From the NCBI GenBank assembly GCA_003171315.1, contig PMYE01000129.1, positions 1 to 35,168 on the forward strand: a stretch of DNA of 35,168 nucleotides, read 5' to 3'. The notes under the pieces were generated by a model, which worked only from the letters and a program-made list of their open reading frames with translations, was not told the origin of the DNA and made no database searches. The stretch is from Acidobacteriaceae bacterium (lineage in GTDB: Bacteria > Acidobacteriota > Terriglobia > Terriglobales > Acidobacteriaceae). The first letter of the stretch is position 1. Each line of letters opens with the position of its first letter. Shown here in pieces: positions 8,601 to 16,831 of the stretch. The translations under genes were made by a program, and so were the position numbers.

Positions 8601-10436
8601 ACCTTCGCGCTGGACGTGAGCGGAGTGGACGTTCTGAGCGGGCAAACGCAGAAAGTGAACATTCCCGCCAAGGGCGAGAGCTACGTGGACTGGCGGGTGA
8701 AGGCACGCGTGACGGGCAATGCCGTACTGACGGCAAAGGCGCTGACGAATGAAGAATCGGACGCGCTGGAAATGACGTTGCCGATTTTGCCCTATGGCGT
8801 CAAGCAGCGGGCCGCGGGAACAGGAGTAATTTTTTCCGGCTCGGGTCAGAACCAGTGGGCGTACACCTATCCGGACGGATCGGATGCGGGCTCGCGCGGG
8901 TTGACCATTACCGTGGCGCCGTCCGTCGCCGGCACCGTCTTTGACGCGCTCGATTACCTCACGAGCTATCCGTGGGGTTGTACCGAGCAGACCATGTCGA
9001 GCTTCCTGCCCGACCTGATCGTAGCGCAGGCGGTCGACAAGCTCCATCTCAAGTCACCCATCGACCGCAAGACGCTGAACGACATGGTGCAGGCCGGTTT
9101 GGAGCGGCTCTACAGCTATCAGCACGACGACGGGGGATGGGGCTGGTGGCAGGACGATCCGAGCATGGTCTTCATGACTGCGTACGTGGTGAGTGGATTG
9201 GGTCAGGCACAAGCGGCGGGCTACACGATCGATTCGGCAACAGCGATGGGTCGTCCCGCGCATCTAGAGAAGGGCCGCAATTGGCTCATCGCCATGCTCG
9301 CCGCGCATCCCGACATGATTCCCGACCTGCGCGCCTACACGGTCTACGCACTCGCCACCACCGGCGGCGCACCGAAAGACGCGCTCGACAAAACGTGGGA
9401 CAGCCGCGACAAGCTGAGCGACGAGGGGCTGGCGCTGGCCGGACTTGCGCTCGATGCCGCCGGAGACAGCCGGGCACATCAAGCCGCGGAGTTGCTCGAA
9501 AAGAAAGCCAAAGCCACGGACTTTGACGCGCACTGGGAGGGCAACTACGACGGCATGATGGATTTCTGGGACGACACCTCGCCGGAGACGACGGCCTTCG
9601 CGCTCAAGCTGCTCATCCGGCAGGATCGCGCCAGCGGCCTGATGCCGAAAGCCGCGCGCTGGCTGGCCGAACATCGTGATGGTGGCTACTGGTACTCGAC
9701 CAAGCAGACGTCGATGGTGATTCAGGGACTCACCGATTACCTGACTCTGAGCGGCGAGCTCGCCAATAGCTCCGATGTGGAGGTGCTGGTGAACGGCGCG
9801 AGCGTGGGCAAGCGGCACTTCGGGCCCGAGGATGCGTTCGCCGCGCCCTGGCAAATCAAGGTTTCCGCGGCGCAGTTGGCGAGCGGCGGCCAGGTGACCA
9901 TCCGCAAGAGCGGCAACGGAATCACCTACTGGTCCGCCGAAAGCAGTTGGTACTCCACCGACCGCAAAGCGTTCCAGCAGGGCCAGCTCGCGCTCAACAT
10001 CACGCGCGACTACTACTTGCTCCAAAAGCGCCAGGATAAGCCAACCGATCCCATCACCTACGACCTGGTTCCGTTGAAAGGCCCGGTCCACGTGGGCGAC
10101 ATCGTGGCCGTCAGGCTGGCGCTCAGCGGGACCGGCTGGAAGTATCTGCTGGCCGAGGATCCGATTCCGGCGGGGACGGAGTTTCTGCCTGAAACCGGCC
10201 TCTACACACTGAACAGCAAACCCGACTGGTGGGCCGACTGGTTTACGCGCAAAGAGTTCCACGACGACCGCGCGGCCTTCTTCAACACCGATTTCGCACA
10301 GCGCACCGTGTACGTTTACCTGCTCAAGGCCGACAATCCCGGCAAGTTCCAGATCAGCCCCGCGCAGGCCGGGCCCATGTACCAATCGAACGTCCAGACC
10401 ACCACCGATCCCGCAACGCTGGAGGTGCAGCCGTGA
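5694..10436 (+). CDS. Bacterial alpha-2-macroglobulin with thioester motif
   Basis: The 1580-residue protein has a signal peptide (about 1-35, hydrophobic LLAALLLLLWVAPAVPAAA) and no lipobox, so it is probably soluble in the periplasm. MG-type beta domains are marked by YTDRPVYRPGHTV (from about residue 317, MG2) and YWNPDVRTGADGHARVEFNF (from 885, the A2M/MG7 block). The thioester motif GCTEQ follows (Cys1096, Gln1099), then an alpha-helical TED domain with GGWGWWQDD. Family knowledge: protease cleavage of a bait region exposes the thioester, which traps the protease covalently. An unusual acidic stretch lies at about 465-490. I chose ATG 5694 because it overlaps the DUF1175 stop; the frame is open to 5625. 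The gene's stop overlaps the next start (GTGA). Confidence 0.95.
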   Translation: MIDRKSPDRKPALRKPLLAALLLLLWVAPAVPAAANDAPRSFSLSTSRTFAPGESVKIQLFARNVPELEFRVYKVRDAEKFFAGLKDVHSFGIQSYAPEEQIDQLTFVERLHDFKAHLWWLIRHFFRGQFTDAARDSFREQQGKLGKRSQVVGAAQFAQVPLLNASQLVARWKLETPPALVSETQQLPIDGLGAGVYLIEATDGTYKAYTVAIVTAIAVVERTENGQADLYVADRKTGAPAVGTDVALWANGQLQSSGRTGSDGLVSLTMKIRGGAQGAEPENVWILARSGADAALVTPWSYNFTGNNSTQERSYIYTDRPVYRPGHTVHIKGIVRREQNDALVLPGQQTATLVVHGPDNKDVLRKELTLSSHGTVAVDLDLGSDAALGYYYIELAEQEIGGSGSFYVEEYKKPEYQVTVKPAAPRVLQGNTIQATIEARYFFGEPVSGAKVTYVVHTSTHYWWDEDEEAENGEGDDSAESSDLDESDYAWGQTEQQEHQGVLDADGRLTVTLPTEVDGKHTDQDYRVEARVTDAANREVAGHATVLATYGSFRVSVEPTSYVIQAGQPARVKVTAQDYDNKPVQTPVHIAAALETWDSVTHQRTETPTASKDAATGADGTVLVDLPISGSGDFEVTASAQTPENRTVQGETWIWIWNGAGTWYQPNAQAQIVADKKTYQVGDTAHLLLVTGLSESWAVITTEGDSVQSRRLIHATGASVAFDVPITQQAQPNLVVSAIIVHDDQLMTAQKSLKVPLTERTLTITATPGKSQYEPGEKGSFDVQAVDSAGKPVEADLSFGVVDEALYSVRPDTTGDIVASFYPKREVYLAPQTSFEFYFSGQAGAKSPLLAGLANGLYHPRMAQVKPGSDLVVPKVRKAFPDTAYWNPDVRTGADGHARVEFNFPDALTTWRTTVRAMTDDGKAGGVVTRVLVRKNLIVRLAAPRFFRQGDETVLRVIAHNYLGTAKDVTFALDVSGVDVLSGQTQKVNIPAKGESYVDWRVKARVTGNAVLTAKALTNEESDALEMTLPILPYGVKQRAAGTGVIFSGSGQNQWAYTYPDGSDAGSRGLTITVAPSVAGTVFDALDYLTSYPWGCTEQTMSSFLPDLIVAQAVDKLHLKSPIDRKTLNDMVQAGLERLYSYQHDDGGWGWWQDDPSMVFMTAYVVSGLGQAQAAGYTIDSATAMGRPAHLEKGRNWLIAMLAAHPDMIPDLRAYTVYALATTGGAPKDALDKTWDSRDKLSDEGLALAGLALDAAGDSRAHQAAELLEKKAKATDFDAHWEGNYDGMMDFWDDTSPETTAFALKLLIRQDRASGLMPKAARWLAEHRDGGYWYSTKQTSMVIQGLTDYLTLSGELANSSDVEVLVNGASVGKRHFGPEDAFAAPWQIKVSAAQLASGGQVTIRKSGNGITYWSAESSWYSTDRKAFQQGQLALNITRDYYLLQKRQDKPTDPITYDLVPLKGPVHVGDIVAVRLALSGTGWKYLLAEDPIPAGTEFLPETGLYTLNSKPDWWADWFTRKEFHDDRAAFFNTDFAQRTVYVYLLKADNPGKFQISPAQAGPMYQSNVQTTTDPATLEVQP

Positions 10437-11314
10437 ACGATGTTGCAGCTACAAGCACTTTGAAAGATCTGTTTCGCCGGCTCCGCTTGAGCGTTGCGTG
10501 GGTTGCAGCCCAGTTCTGGGCTATGCTGCTGCTTGTCCTCGCCGGCGTTGCATGGACCCGCCTGCCCGACAAGCACGCATGGCAAGTGGGATTGACGCTG
10601 CTGCTGCCGCTGGCGCTGCTCGCGGTGTTGCTGCTCCTGAACGCCGGAACCATGCGCGGCCTGCTCAACCAGGAGCAGGGGCGTGTCCCACTGGCTATGG
10701 GCGCACTCACGCTCCTGATCTGGGCCGCCATTGTCTGGGGCGCTTGGGCAATTCTCGACTGGTGCGACGATCAGATTCCCTTATGGGCGGGATATCTGAA
10801 CTCGCGCGCCTCGGCTCACGCGCGGGCCACGCTCTTCACTTACGAGCACATTCAAACCTGGCTCACGCTCCTCGTCTGGATTTGGCGTTGGATTGTGGTG
10901 CCGGCGAAAGTGATTCCCAATGCCATGGCCTCGGCGCAGTGGGGCTGGCGGCTGCCATGGAGAAAGCTCATCCGTCTCCTGCTCAACTGGCGCTGGTGGC
11001 TCGCTGCGGTGATTGCGGCGCTCGTGGCCGTCACGCTGCCAAGCCATTTCTTCACCGGCGAACCTCACGGAACGGTGGCGCATCAGGTGTGGGCCGTGGC
11101 GCTCAAGCTGGCCGGCGCCTATTTGCTGGCTGTAGCAAGTTGGGTCCTGCTGCTGGCGTGGGCGGCAGTGCAGTTGAACCGTAGCGGGCACACCGCGGAG
11201 CAACCCGGCGACGATTCCCTCATTACTGCTCCCGTGCACTCCGGACCGCTTGACGAAGACTCCGTCCGGCTACCGCTGCCTGAGGGAGGCGGCGACTCCG
11301 CTGGGAAGGCCTGA
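10433..11314 (+). CDS. Six-helix membrane protein of the macroglobulin operon, unknown function
   Basis: The 293-residue protein has about six hydrophobic helices (near 20-41, 48-71, 83-108, 140-160, 187-206 and 225-254) and is Trp-rich (for example LVWIWRWIVVP and LLNWRWWLAAV). I do not recognise a family. It starts at GTG 10433, overlapping the macroglobulin stop by 4 nt, which shows it belongs to the same operon; the longer frame to 10229 lies inside the macroglobulin gene and is rejected. The hydrophilic C-terminus (about 40 residues) overlaps the convergent SpoIID gene by 45 bp. It may anchor or assist the macroglobulin system at the inner membrane, but only context supports that. Confidence 0.8.
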   Translation: MNDVAATSTLKDLFRRLRLSVAWVAAQFWAMLLLVLAGVAWTRLPDKHAWQVGLTLLLPLALLAVLLLLNAGTMRGLLNQEQGRVPLAMGALTLLIWAAIVWGAWAILDWCDDQIPLWAGYLNSRASAHARATLFTYEHIQTWLTLLVWIWRWIVVPAKVIPNAMASAQWGWRLPWRKLIRLLLNWRWWLAAVIAALVAVTLPSHFFTGEPHGTVAHQVWAVALKLAGAYLLAVASWVLLLAWAAVQLNRSGHTAEQPGDDSLITAPVHSGPLDEDSVRLPLPEGGGDSAGKA

Positions 11315-13087
11315 ACGCAGCCATTCGAGCAACTGCGCGCGGCCGTAGCGCGCGAGCAGTTGCGCGGTGTACCAGGCGGCGGCGCGATGCGCGGTTTCCG
11401 ACGCAACTTCAGTCGATGCGTGCGCCAGCGCGGAATCCACGGCGTCGGGCGAGAGCGAGGGGGCGGGTGTGGATTTGGACCCGCGCGGCGGATTGATCTC
11501 GGCGCCGGGTCCGCTCCATACTTCCACCAGCCCCTCACGCAGCCAAAGCGGCGCGTTGGGGCCGGCCTGCAGCTCCACCAGCGCGTGCAGAAACTCGTGG
11601 CGCATGGTTCCGGCCAGGAGATGGCGCGCAGCCAGCGTGCGTAATGGCTGGGTTCCGATCCAATTGCCCTCAGTAAAAGCCGCCACCCATCCGGGCGCAA
11701 GCGTGGCCTCACGAAAGGCAGGCGTGGAAACGAAGGCGCGCACGGTGAAGGGAGCGGTTGCGTTCAGGCCCGAGCGCTCCGACGCCTCGGCCAGCGCGCG
11801 GTCCAGATCGGGTATGTATGCCGCGTCGGCGCCATCGAGAGATTCGAGAACAAACCCGCTGCCTGCAAGGCTCCTCCATGACTGCCCGGTTGCTTCGTCG
11901 TCGGCCTCCGCGCCGGGGAAATACTGCCGCAGAATTTCGCGCGCCGTGTGCCCCTGCGCGGCCATCGCCGCCGCGCCCTTCTGGCACAGGCCCACGCCAT
12001 GGCCCCATCCGCGCCCATGAAATTCAAAATGATCGCCCTGGCGGCTCACCTCAAACCATGTGCTCGGAATCCGGTTCCATCCCAGCGATTCGCCGACGGC
12101 CAGCCGGAACTCCTCGGCGTCGATCTCGTGCCCGTCGAGTTTAAGCGCGACAGCGCGGCCGGAGTCGCCACGGCGGGCGACGCTGAGGGCCTGCCATCCG
12201 GGCGCGGCGAGCCCATGCGCGGCGAGGGCCGCAGACAACTCCGCACGCGTGATCTCAGCCGCCCACTCGCTTCCGCCGTCCGCCGTGCAGAATCGATCGG
12301 GCTGCGATGGCATGTAGGGAACCGGCCTGGCATGAGGCCAAATCTCGGCCGGTGAAGCGGTCCGTCCGCCGCAGTCCTTCCCAAAGTAGGCCAGCGCGCG
12401 CTCACCGTGGAACCATAACGTCTCCCCCGCGGTCGCCAGCGTGGCCGCGTGCGCCGCACCCATGTGCCCGCTGTGTTTGCCCCAGTGCAAGAGCTGGCAG
12501 TGAGTCGAGTCGCACAAGTCGTAATCCGCGTGTCCGTGCGCCTCGTGCAGCGCGAAACTCCGCACCACGATCGCCAAGGCCTTCAGCGACTCCTGGCTGT
12601 CCGCAGGGCCGCTCTCGCTTGCCACCACCCGCTCAACATAGCTCTCCACCGGAAGAGTCACGACGATCGCCAGCGCGCCGGCCTTTGCGGTGATGGTCGC
12701 GGGATTCTGAAGCGTTACGCTCTCGCCGTGCGCCGTGAGCGTGACGGGACCAGCAAGCGAGAGACGCTTCGCGCTTCCCGTTCTGCCCGCCGCCGTCAGC
12801 CTCACAGCATCCCCCTCGGCTTTCACATGGGCGGGTTCAGCAAATGTGAGGGTGGCGCACCCGGCGCAGCTTCGCAACACGACTTTGCGATCCGGCCCAA
12901 TCGGTGTCACGACGACTTCGCGGTCATGCCATAGCGTCCACATTCCCACACGCAACGTTTCCCGCGCAACGGGCGGCGCCGCGGCAGCAATCACTGTACG
13001 CCGCGGCACGGATTGGACTCCGCTCAAAACCACGCCGGCAGCCGCCAGCAGGCTCGCCAATGATCGCGCAACCCATGGTCTGTTCAC
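11270..13087 (-). CDS. SpoIID/LytB-domain protein fused to a gluzincin-like peptidase domain
   Basis: The 605-residue exported protein (signal-like segment about 8-25) has a SpoIID core: LPVESYVERVVASE (145-158), CDSTHCQLLHWG (192-203) and HGRGWGHGVGLCQKGA (357-372), the classic signature of SpoIID lytic transglycosylases and LytB enhancers acting on denuded glycan strands. After about residue 410 a second region contains HEFLHALVE (497-505) and, 13 residues on, PLWLREGLVEVW (513-524), the HExxH-plus-Glu pattern of gluzincin zinc peptidases. This fusion is uncommon as far as I know. It starts at ATG 13087, overlapping the transpeptidase stop by 4 nt, so both form one operon. Its 3' end overlaps the convergent membrane-protein gene. 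Confidence 0.88.
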   Translation of the reverse strand: MNRPWVARSLASLLAAAGVVLSGVQSVPRRTVIAAAAPPVARETLRVGMWTLWHDREVVVTPIGPDRKVVLRSCAGCATLTFAEPAHVKAEGDAVRLTAAGRTGSAKRLSLAGPVTLTAHGESVTLQNPATITAKAGALAIVVTLPVESYVERVVASESGPADSQESLKALAIVVRSFALHEAHGHADYDLCDSTHCQLLHWGKHSGHMGAAHAATLATAGETLWFHGERALAYFGKDCGGRTASPAEIWPHARPVPYMPSQPDRFCTADGGSEWAAEITRAELSAALAAHGLAAPGWQALSVARRGDSGRAVALKLDGHEIDAEEFRLAVGESLGWNRIPSTWFEVSRQGDHFEFHGRGWGHGVGLCQKGAAAMAAQGHTAREILRQYFPGAEADDEATGQSWRSLAGSGFVLESLDGADAAYIPDLDRALAEASERSGLNATAPFTVRAFVSTPAFREATLAPGWVAAFTEGNWIGTQPLRTLAARHLLAGTMRHEFLHALVELQAGPNAPLWLREGLVEVWSGPGAEINPPRGSKSTPAPSLSPDAVDSALAHASTEVASETAHRAAAWYTAQLLARYGRAQLLEWLRSGLPSGVAASLRQR

Positions 13088-13983
13088 GGCCGCTCCAGAG
13101 GCGCGTTAGCTAAAAGCTCCCCCGCCACGTGCGCCGCATCCGTGCCCCGGCCTGCAGGCAGGTACACAGCGATCACCACTTCGGGTTTCTGCGCAGGCGC
13201 GAGGCCCACAAACCAGCCATGAGACTGGCTCGATGCCGCGCTACCGGCCGTTCCCGTTTTTCCCAGCACAGCAACGCCGCCCAAACTCGCCTGCCCAGCC
13301 ATGCCGAAACTGGCCGAGTCCTCGAGCCCTGCGCGCACCACCCTGGCTGCTTCGGAATCGGGATGGGCCACGAGTTCCAGCGCCAGCCAGCGATAGGCCA
13401 CGGCCAACTCCAGCGGCGTCACGCGCACGCCTTCCACGCCTAACAAAGTCAACTGCTCCGCATCCACGGACATCGGTTCGCGAAACTCGGCCACCGCTTC
13501 TTCGCGCGCAAGGCCAGTTGCGCCGAGCAAACCGGTGGGCCGAAGCAAGCGGCCCAATTCACCGGGCTGCAGTGTGCGCGCCACGGCGGCAAAGTAGGAA
13601 TTGCACGACCACGTAAGGGCTTCGCGGGCATCGAAGGGCGGCGCGGGCGGGTGCGTACATGCCAGCCGATGCCCGGCGACCACGAGTTGCCGGTTGCAGG
13701 CTATGCGGTTCGCCGGGTCCCAGCGCCCCGCGCTCACCAGACCATACAGAACCAGCGGTTTCAGCGTTGAGCCAGGTGCTGCCAGCGTACGTGCTGCGTC
13801 GGTGAGCCTGTATGCCGCCACTAAACGTCCGCTCGCGATGTCCAGCACCGCAATTCTCGCCTGCGGCGCCTGGCGTGCCGCTCGCTCGGCTGCGTTCTGC
13901 CACGCCGGCGCAATTGTCTGGCAATGAGCGCCCAGACACCCACATGCCGCCACAAAAGCCACTGTCCCGAGGATTCTATGCAC
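13084..13983 (-). CDS. Penicillin-binding transpeptidase-domain protein
   Basis: The 299-residue protein is a minimal penicillin-binding transpeptidase: SxxK at GSTLKP (Ser72, Lys75), SxN at SCNSYF (126-128) and KTGTAG (242-246). These residues build the serine active site that cross-links peptidoglycan or binds beta-lactams. Its short N-terminus is hydrophobic, with VAAC (11-14) resembling a lipobox, so it may be a lipoprotein; the following CLGAHC makes this uncertain. There is no PBP dimerisation domain, so it is shorter than PBP2/FtsI. It starts at GTG 13983. Possible promoter boxes are AAGCAA/AGTATG on the + strand (minus-strand TTGCTT 14017-14012 and CATACT 13995-13990, 16 nt apart). 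It overlaps the SpoIID gene by 4 nt. Confidence 0.88.
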   Translation of the reverse strand: MHRILGTVAFVAACGCLGAHCQTIAPAWQNAAERAARQAPQARIAVLDIASGRLVAAYRLTDAARTLAAPGSTLKPLVLYGLVSAGRWDPANRIACNRQLVVAGHRLACTHPPAPPFDAREALTWSCNSYFAAVARTLQPGELGRLLRPTGLLGATGLAREEAVAEFREPMSVDAEQLTLLGVEGVRVTPLELAVAYRWLALELVAHPDSEAARVVRAGLEDSASFGMAGQASLGGVAVLGKTGTAGSAASSQSHGWFVGLAPAQKPEVVIAVYLPAGRGTDAAHVAGELLANAPLERP

Positions 13984-14239
13984 AGGAAAAGTATGACCTA
14001 TGCGCGTCCGGAAGCAACCTCTTGTTGTGAACCACCCGGTGCAACGGCTTCGCCACTCTGGCTGGACTAAATGGAAGAAGGCATCTCACAGCAACCGGGG
14101 ATAAGGGAAGAAAGCCCTGGCAGGTCCTTCGCAACGCACGCCTGACTGCGGAACAGATTGCATTCGCAGTGCTGCGTAAAGGCTCGTTGATCGCGAACCG
14201 TACTTTTCCCTGTTCCCTGCTCCCACTTCCCTGTCTTTC

Positions 14240-16831
14240 TCACTCCTCGCGCAACGTCTCAAGAGGACGCAGGCCGAGGATCCGGTAACTGGCGATCCAG
14301 CCCGTGGCCGTGGCCAGCACCGCGGTTCCGGCGAGCGCCGCGAGCGTCGCGCCCCATTCGATTTGAAAGGTCACGTCGAGCCGGTGCAAAAGGACGCGCG
14401 CGAGCAGGTTGGCGAAAACGACACCGACCGCGCCTGCCAGCAGACCCAGAACGCTGAACTCCACGCTGAAGGTGCGTACGATACGCATACGCGTGGCGCC
14501 CAGCGTTTTGAGCACGACCGCCTCTTGCATGCGGCGGAAGCGCGTGCCGGCGATGCTCGAAGCGAGAATCGTTAAGCCCGCGAGCATCGAGAACCCGGCG
14601 AGCAGCCGCACCACGAAAGTGATCTGATCGACCACGCTCTCTATCCGCTCCAGCACATCGGCGACGTTGATGACGGTAATGGTGGGATAAGCCAAGTACA
14701 AAGCGCGCTCCAGCGCGGCCACCTGTTGGGGATCGATATGCGCGCCACCGTACCATGTGGACGGCTGATCGGAGATCAACCCAGACGGCAGAACAAACTG
14801 CACGCGCGCACCCAGATGCTGACCGTCGGCGCGATAGATGGCGGCTACTTTGAGCGTCCGCGTCGTTCCCCCGGTCTCCAGCTCCATCGTCGAACCCACG
14901 CTAAGATGGAGGCGTTGAGCCACGGAGGTGCTTACCGCAAGTTGCGCAGCGCTGGCGTTCGTCCACCACGCGCCTTCCGTCACTTTGTCGCCTTCAGGCG
15001 GCGCATCGGCCCAACTCAGTTCGGCGCTCTCCAGCATGCGGCGCGGGTAGTGCTGGCCTTTCATCTCTTGCACAGGCTGCCCGTTGATCGAGACGAACCG
15101 TCCCATTACCACGGGAATCAGGTTCGGCGGCTGGCTGACGCCCGGCTGATGCGAAAAGAACGCTTTGACACCATCGACCTCATCGGTCCGCACATCAATC
15201 AAGAACACATTGGGCAGCTTGGGCGATGCCGTTTCCCGCAGATCGCGCAGGAGGCCATTCTGCATGAGATAGACCGTGAGAATGAGCATGACTCCCGAGC
15301 CCAGCGCCGCCAGCACCGCGGCGGACTGGTTGCCCGGCCGGTAAAGATTGGCGAGGCCGTGGCGCAGCGACGAAGGCAGGCGCAAACGCGTGCGATCGAG
15401 CAGAAACCGAACCGTGCGCAGCGCCACGGCAGCCATCGCGAGCAGAACCACAAGAGCAATGGTGAACAGCAAAGCAAACCACGCGCCCACCCTGGGCGAA
15501 TCGGAGAGCGCCCACGCGATGGCGCCCAGCGCGACCACCACTGCCGCGGCGATCCCGAGTTGCACGCTACGCGCCCACCAGCGCGCAAACCATCCGCCAA
15601 TGCCCGGCGCTCCCTGCTCCACCAGCCTGCGCAGCACCAGCACCGGCCTTACTGCGCGCACGTCGAGCAGCGGCGGCAGGCAGAACAGCAGCGTGGTCAA
15701 AAGTCCCGTCCCCAGTCCGGCCAGCGCCGACTGCCAGGGAAACCGAAGAATCACGTGCAGGGGAAGCAAATGGACAAAGGCTGCGGGCAGCGCCGCCATC
15801 ACGGCCACGCCCGCGGCCACGCCCAGCAAGCCGCCGGCAAGGCCCAGACCCAGCGTCTGCAAAAGAAAGATGCGCAGCAGGTCCGAAGAGTCCGCGCCCA
15901 GCGCCTTGAGGATCGCCAGCATGTCCATGCGCTGCTCGAGGTGCGCGTGCATGGCCATGGCTACACCGATGGCGCCCAGCACCATGGCCACCAGGCAGAT
16001 GAGACTCAAGATGGAAGTCGCATTGTCGAGGCCGCGAGTGAGCGCGGGATTACCCTCGCGAAAGTCGATCACTTGCGCCTCGGGCAGCGCCGCTTCCAGT
16101 TGCGCGCGGACCGCCGCGGCCTCGGCGTCGGCGGTGAGTCCGCGCGGCGGCTTGTCCGGCAGCTTGACGAGTAATCGCCGGCTTGCACGACTGCCAGGCG
16201 CCAGCAATCCGGTACGCGCGAGGGCTGCCTGCGAGATCATCACGCGCGGCCCCAATCCCATGCCCGAGGAGATGCGGTCGGGCTCCTGTTTCAGCACCGC
16301 TGCGATGCGGAAGTCTCTGCCACCCAGTCGCAGCGTGCCGCCGACGCGTGCGTTGAGGCGGATGAGGAATTCATCCGCCACCACGGCGGAGTCGTCCTGG
16401 AGAGCCTGCCGCAGCGGCATCGCCGGATCCAGTTCCGCCGTTCCATAGTAGGGATACTCCGCGGGATCAACCGCCTTGAGCGAGACCGGCAGCGGCACGG
16501 GATCCGTTGAAACGGAAGCCATGGAGACGGTTTCAGTGACCCATGTGGCGCGGATTGCACCGCCGCTTTGCGCTTCGATCGCAACAACCTTGCTGAGCTC
16601 CTCGGGCGTGGGCGCACGAAACATGCGCGCGCTCAGATCGGCGGCCAGCAGCGAGCGCGCCTCTGTATTGAAAGTGCCGCGAAAGCTATCGCTTAGCCCG
16701 CGCACACCCACCAGCGCAGCTACGCCAACGGCCACGGACAAAACGACAAAGGCGAACTTGCCGGGTGCGGACTTGAGGTCCCGCCAGCCGATGGCCGCCG
16801 CGCGCTTCCAGCTCAATGCGCGCTTGGCCAT
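14240..16831 (-). CDS. ybbP: ABC transporter permease, YbbP-like (FtsX superfamily)
   Basis: The 863-residue protein has the duplicated MacB/FtsX permease layout: an N-terminal helix (about 25-45) followed by a large periplasmic domain, a three-helix FtsX block (about 270-400), a further membrane pair (about 420-470), a second periplasmic domain, and a C-terminal FtsX block (about 740-860) ending in RILGLRPLETLREE. The ATG has GGAGA just upstream. It overlaps the ATPase gene by 19 nt. With its partner ATPase and the divergent tesA-like esterase, it reproduces the E. coli tesA-ybbA-ybbP order. The substrate is not established for the family; lipid, lipoprotein or peptide extrusion from the inner membrane is the usual suggestion. 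Confidence 0.93.
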   Translation of the reverse strand: MAKRALSWKRAAAIGWRDLKSAPGKFAFVVLSVAVGVAALVGVRGLSDSFRGTFNTEARSLLAADLSARMFRAPTPEELSKVVAIEAQSGGAIRATWVTETVSMASVSTDPVPLPVSLKAVDPAEYPYYGTAELDPAMPLRQALQDDSAVVADEFLIRLNARVGGTLRLGGRDFRIAAVLKQEPDRISSGMGLGPRVMISQAALARTGLLAPGSRASRRLLVKLPDKPPRGLTADAEAAAVRAQLEAALPEAQVIDFREGNPALTRGLDNATSILSLICLVAMVLGAIGVAMAMHAHLEQRMDMLAILKALGADSSDLLRIFLLQTLGLGLAGGLLGVAAGVAVMAALPAAFVHLLPLHVILRFPWQSALAGLGTGLLTTLLFCLPPLLDVRAVRPVLVLRRLVEQGAPGIGGWFARWWARSVQLGIAAAVVVALGAIAWALSDSPRVGAWFALLFTIALVVLLAMAAVALRTVRFLLDRTRLRLPSSLRHGLANLYRPGNQSAAVLAALGSGVMLILTVYLMQNGLLRDLRETASPKLPNVFLIDVRTDEVDGVKAFFSHQPGVSQPPNLIPVVMGRFVSINGQPVQEMKGQHYPRRMLESAELSWADAPPEGDKVTEGAWWTNASAAQLAVSTSVAQRLHLSVGSTMELETGGTTRTLKVAAIYRADGQHLGARVQFVLPSGLISDQPSTWYGGAHIDPQQVAALERALYLAYPTITVINVADVLERIESVVDQITFVVRLLAGFSMLAGLTILASSIAGTRFRRMQEAVVLKTLGATRMRIVRTFSVEFSVLGLLAGAVGVVFANLLARVLLHRLDVTFQIEWGATLAALAGTAVLATATGWIASYRILGLRPLETLREE

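Noticed and set aside
9264-10385. 373-codon reverse open frame
   Set aside because: Antisense to the macroglobulin C-terminal half, with no domain signature.
14726-16174. 482-codon forward open frame
   Set aside because: Antisense to the YbbP permease; the product is Arg/Gln/His-rich, typical of a high-GC shadow frame.
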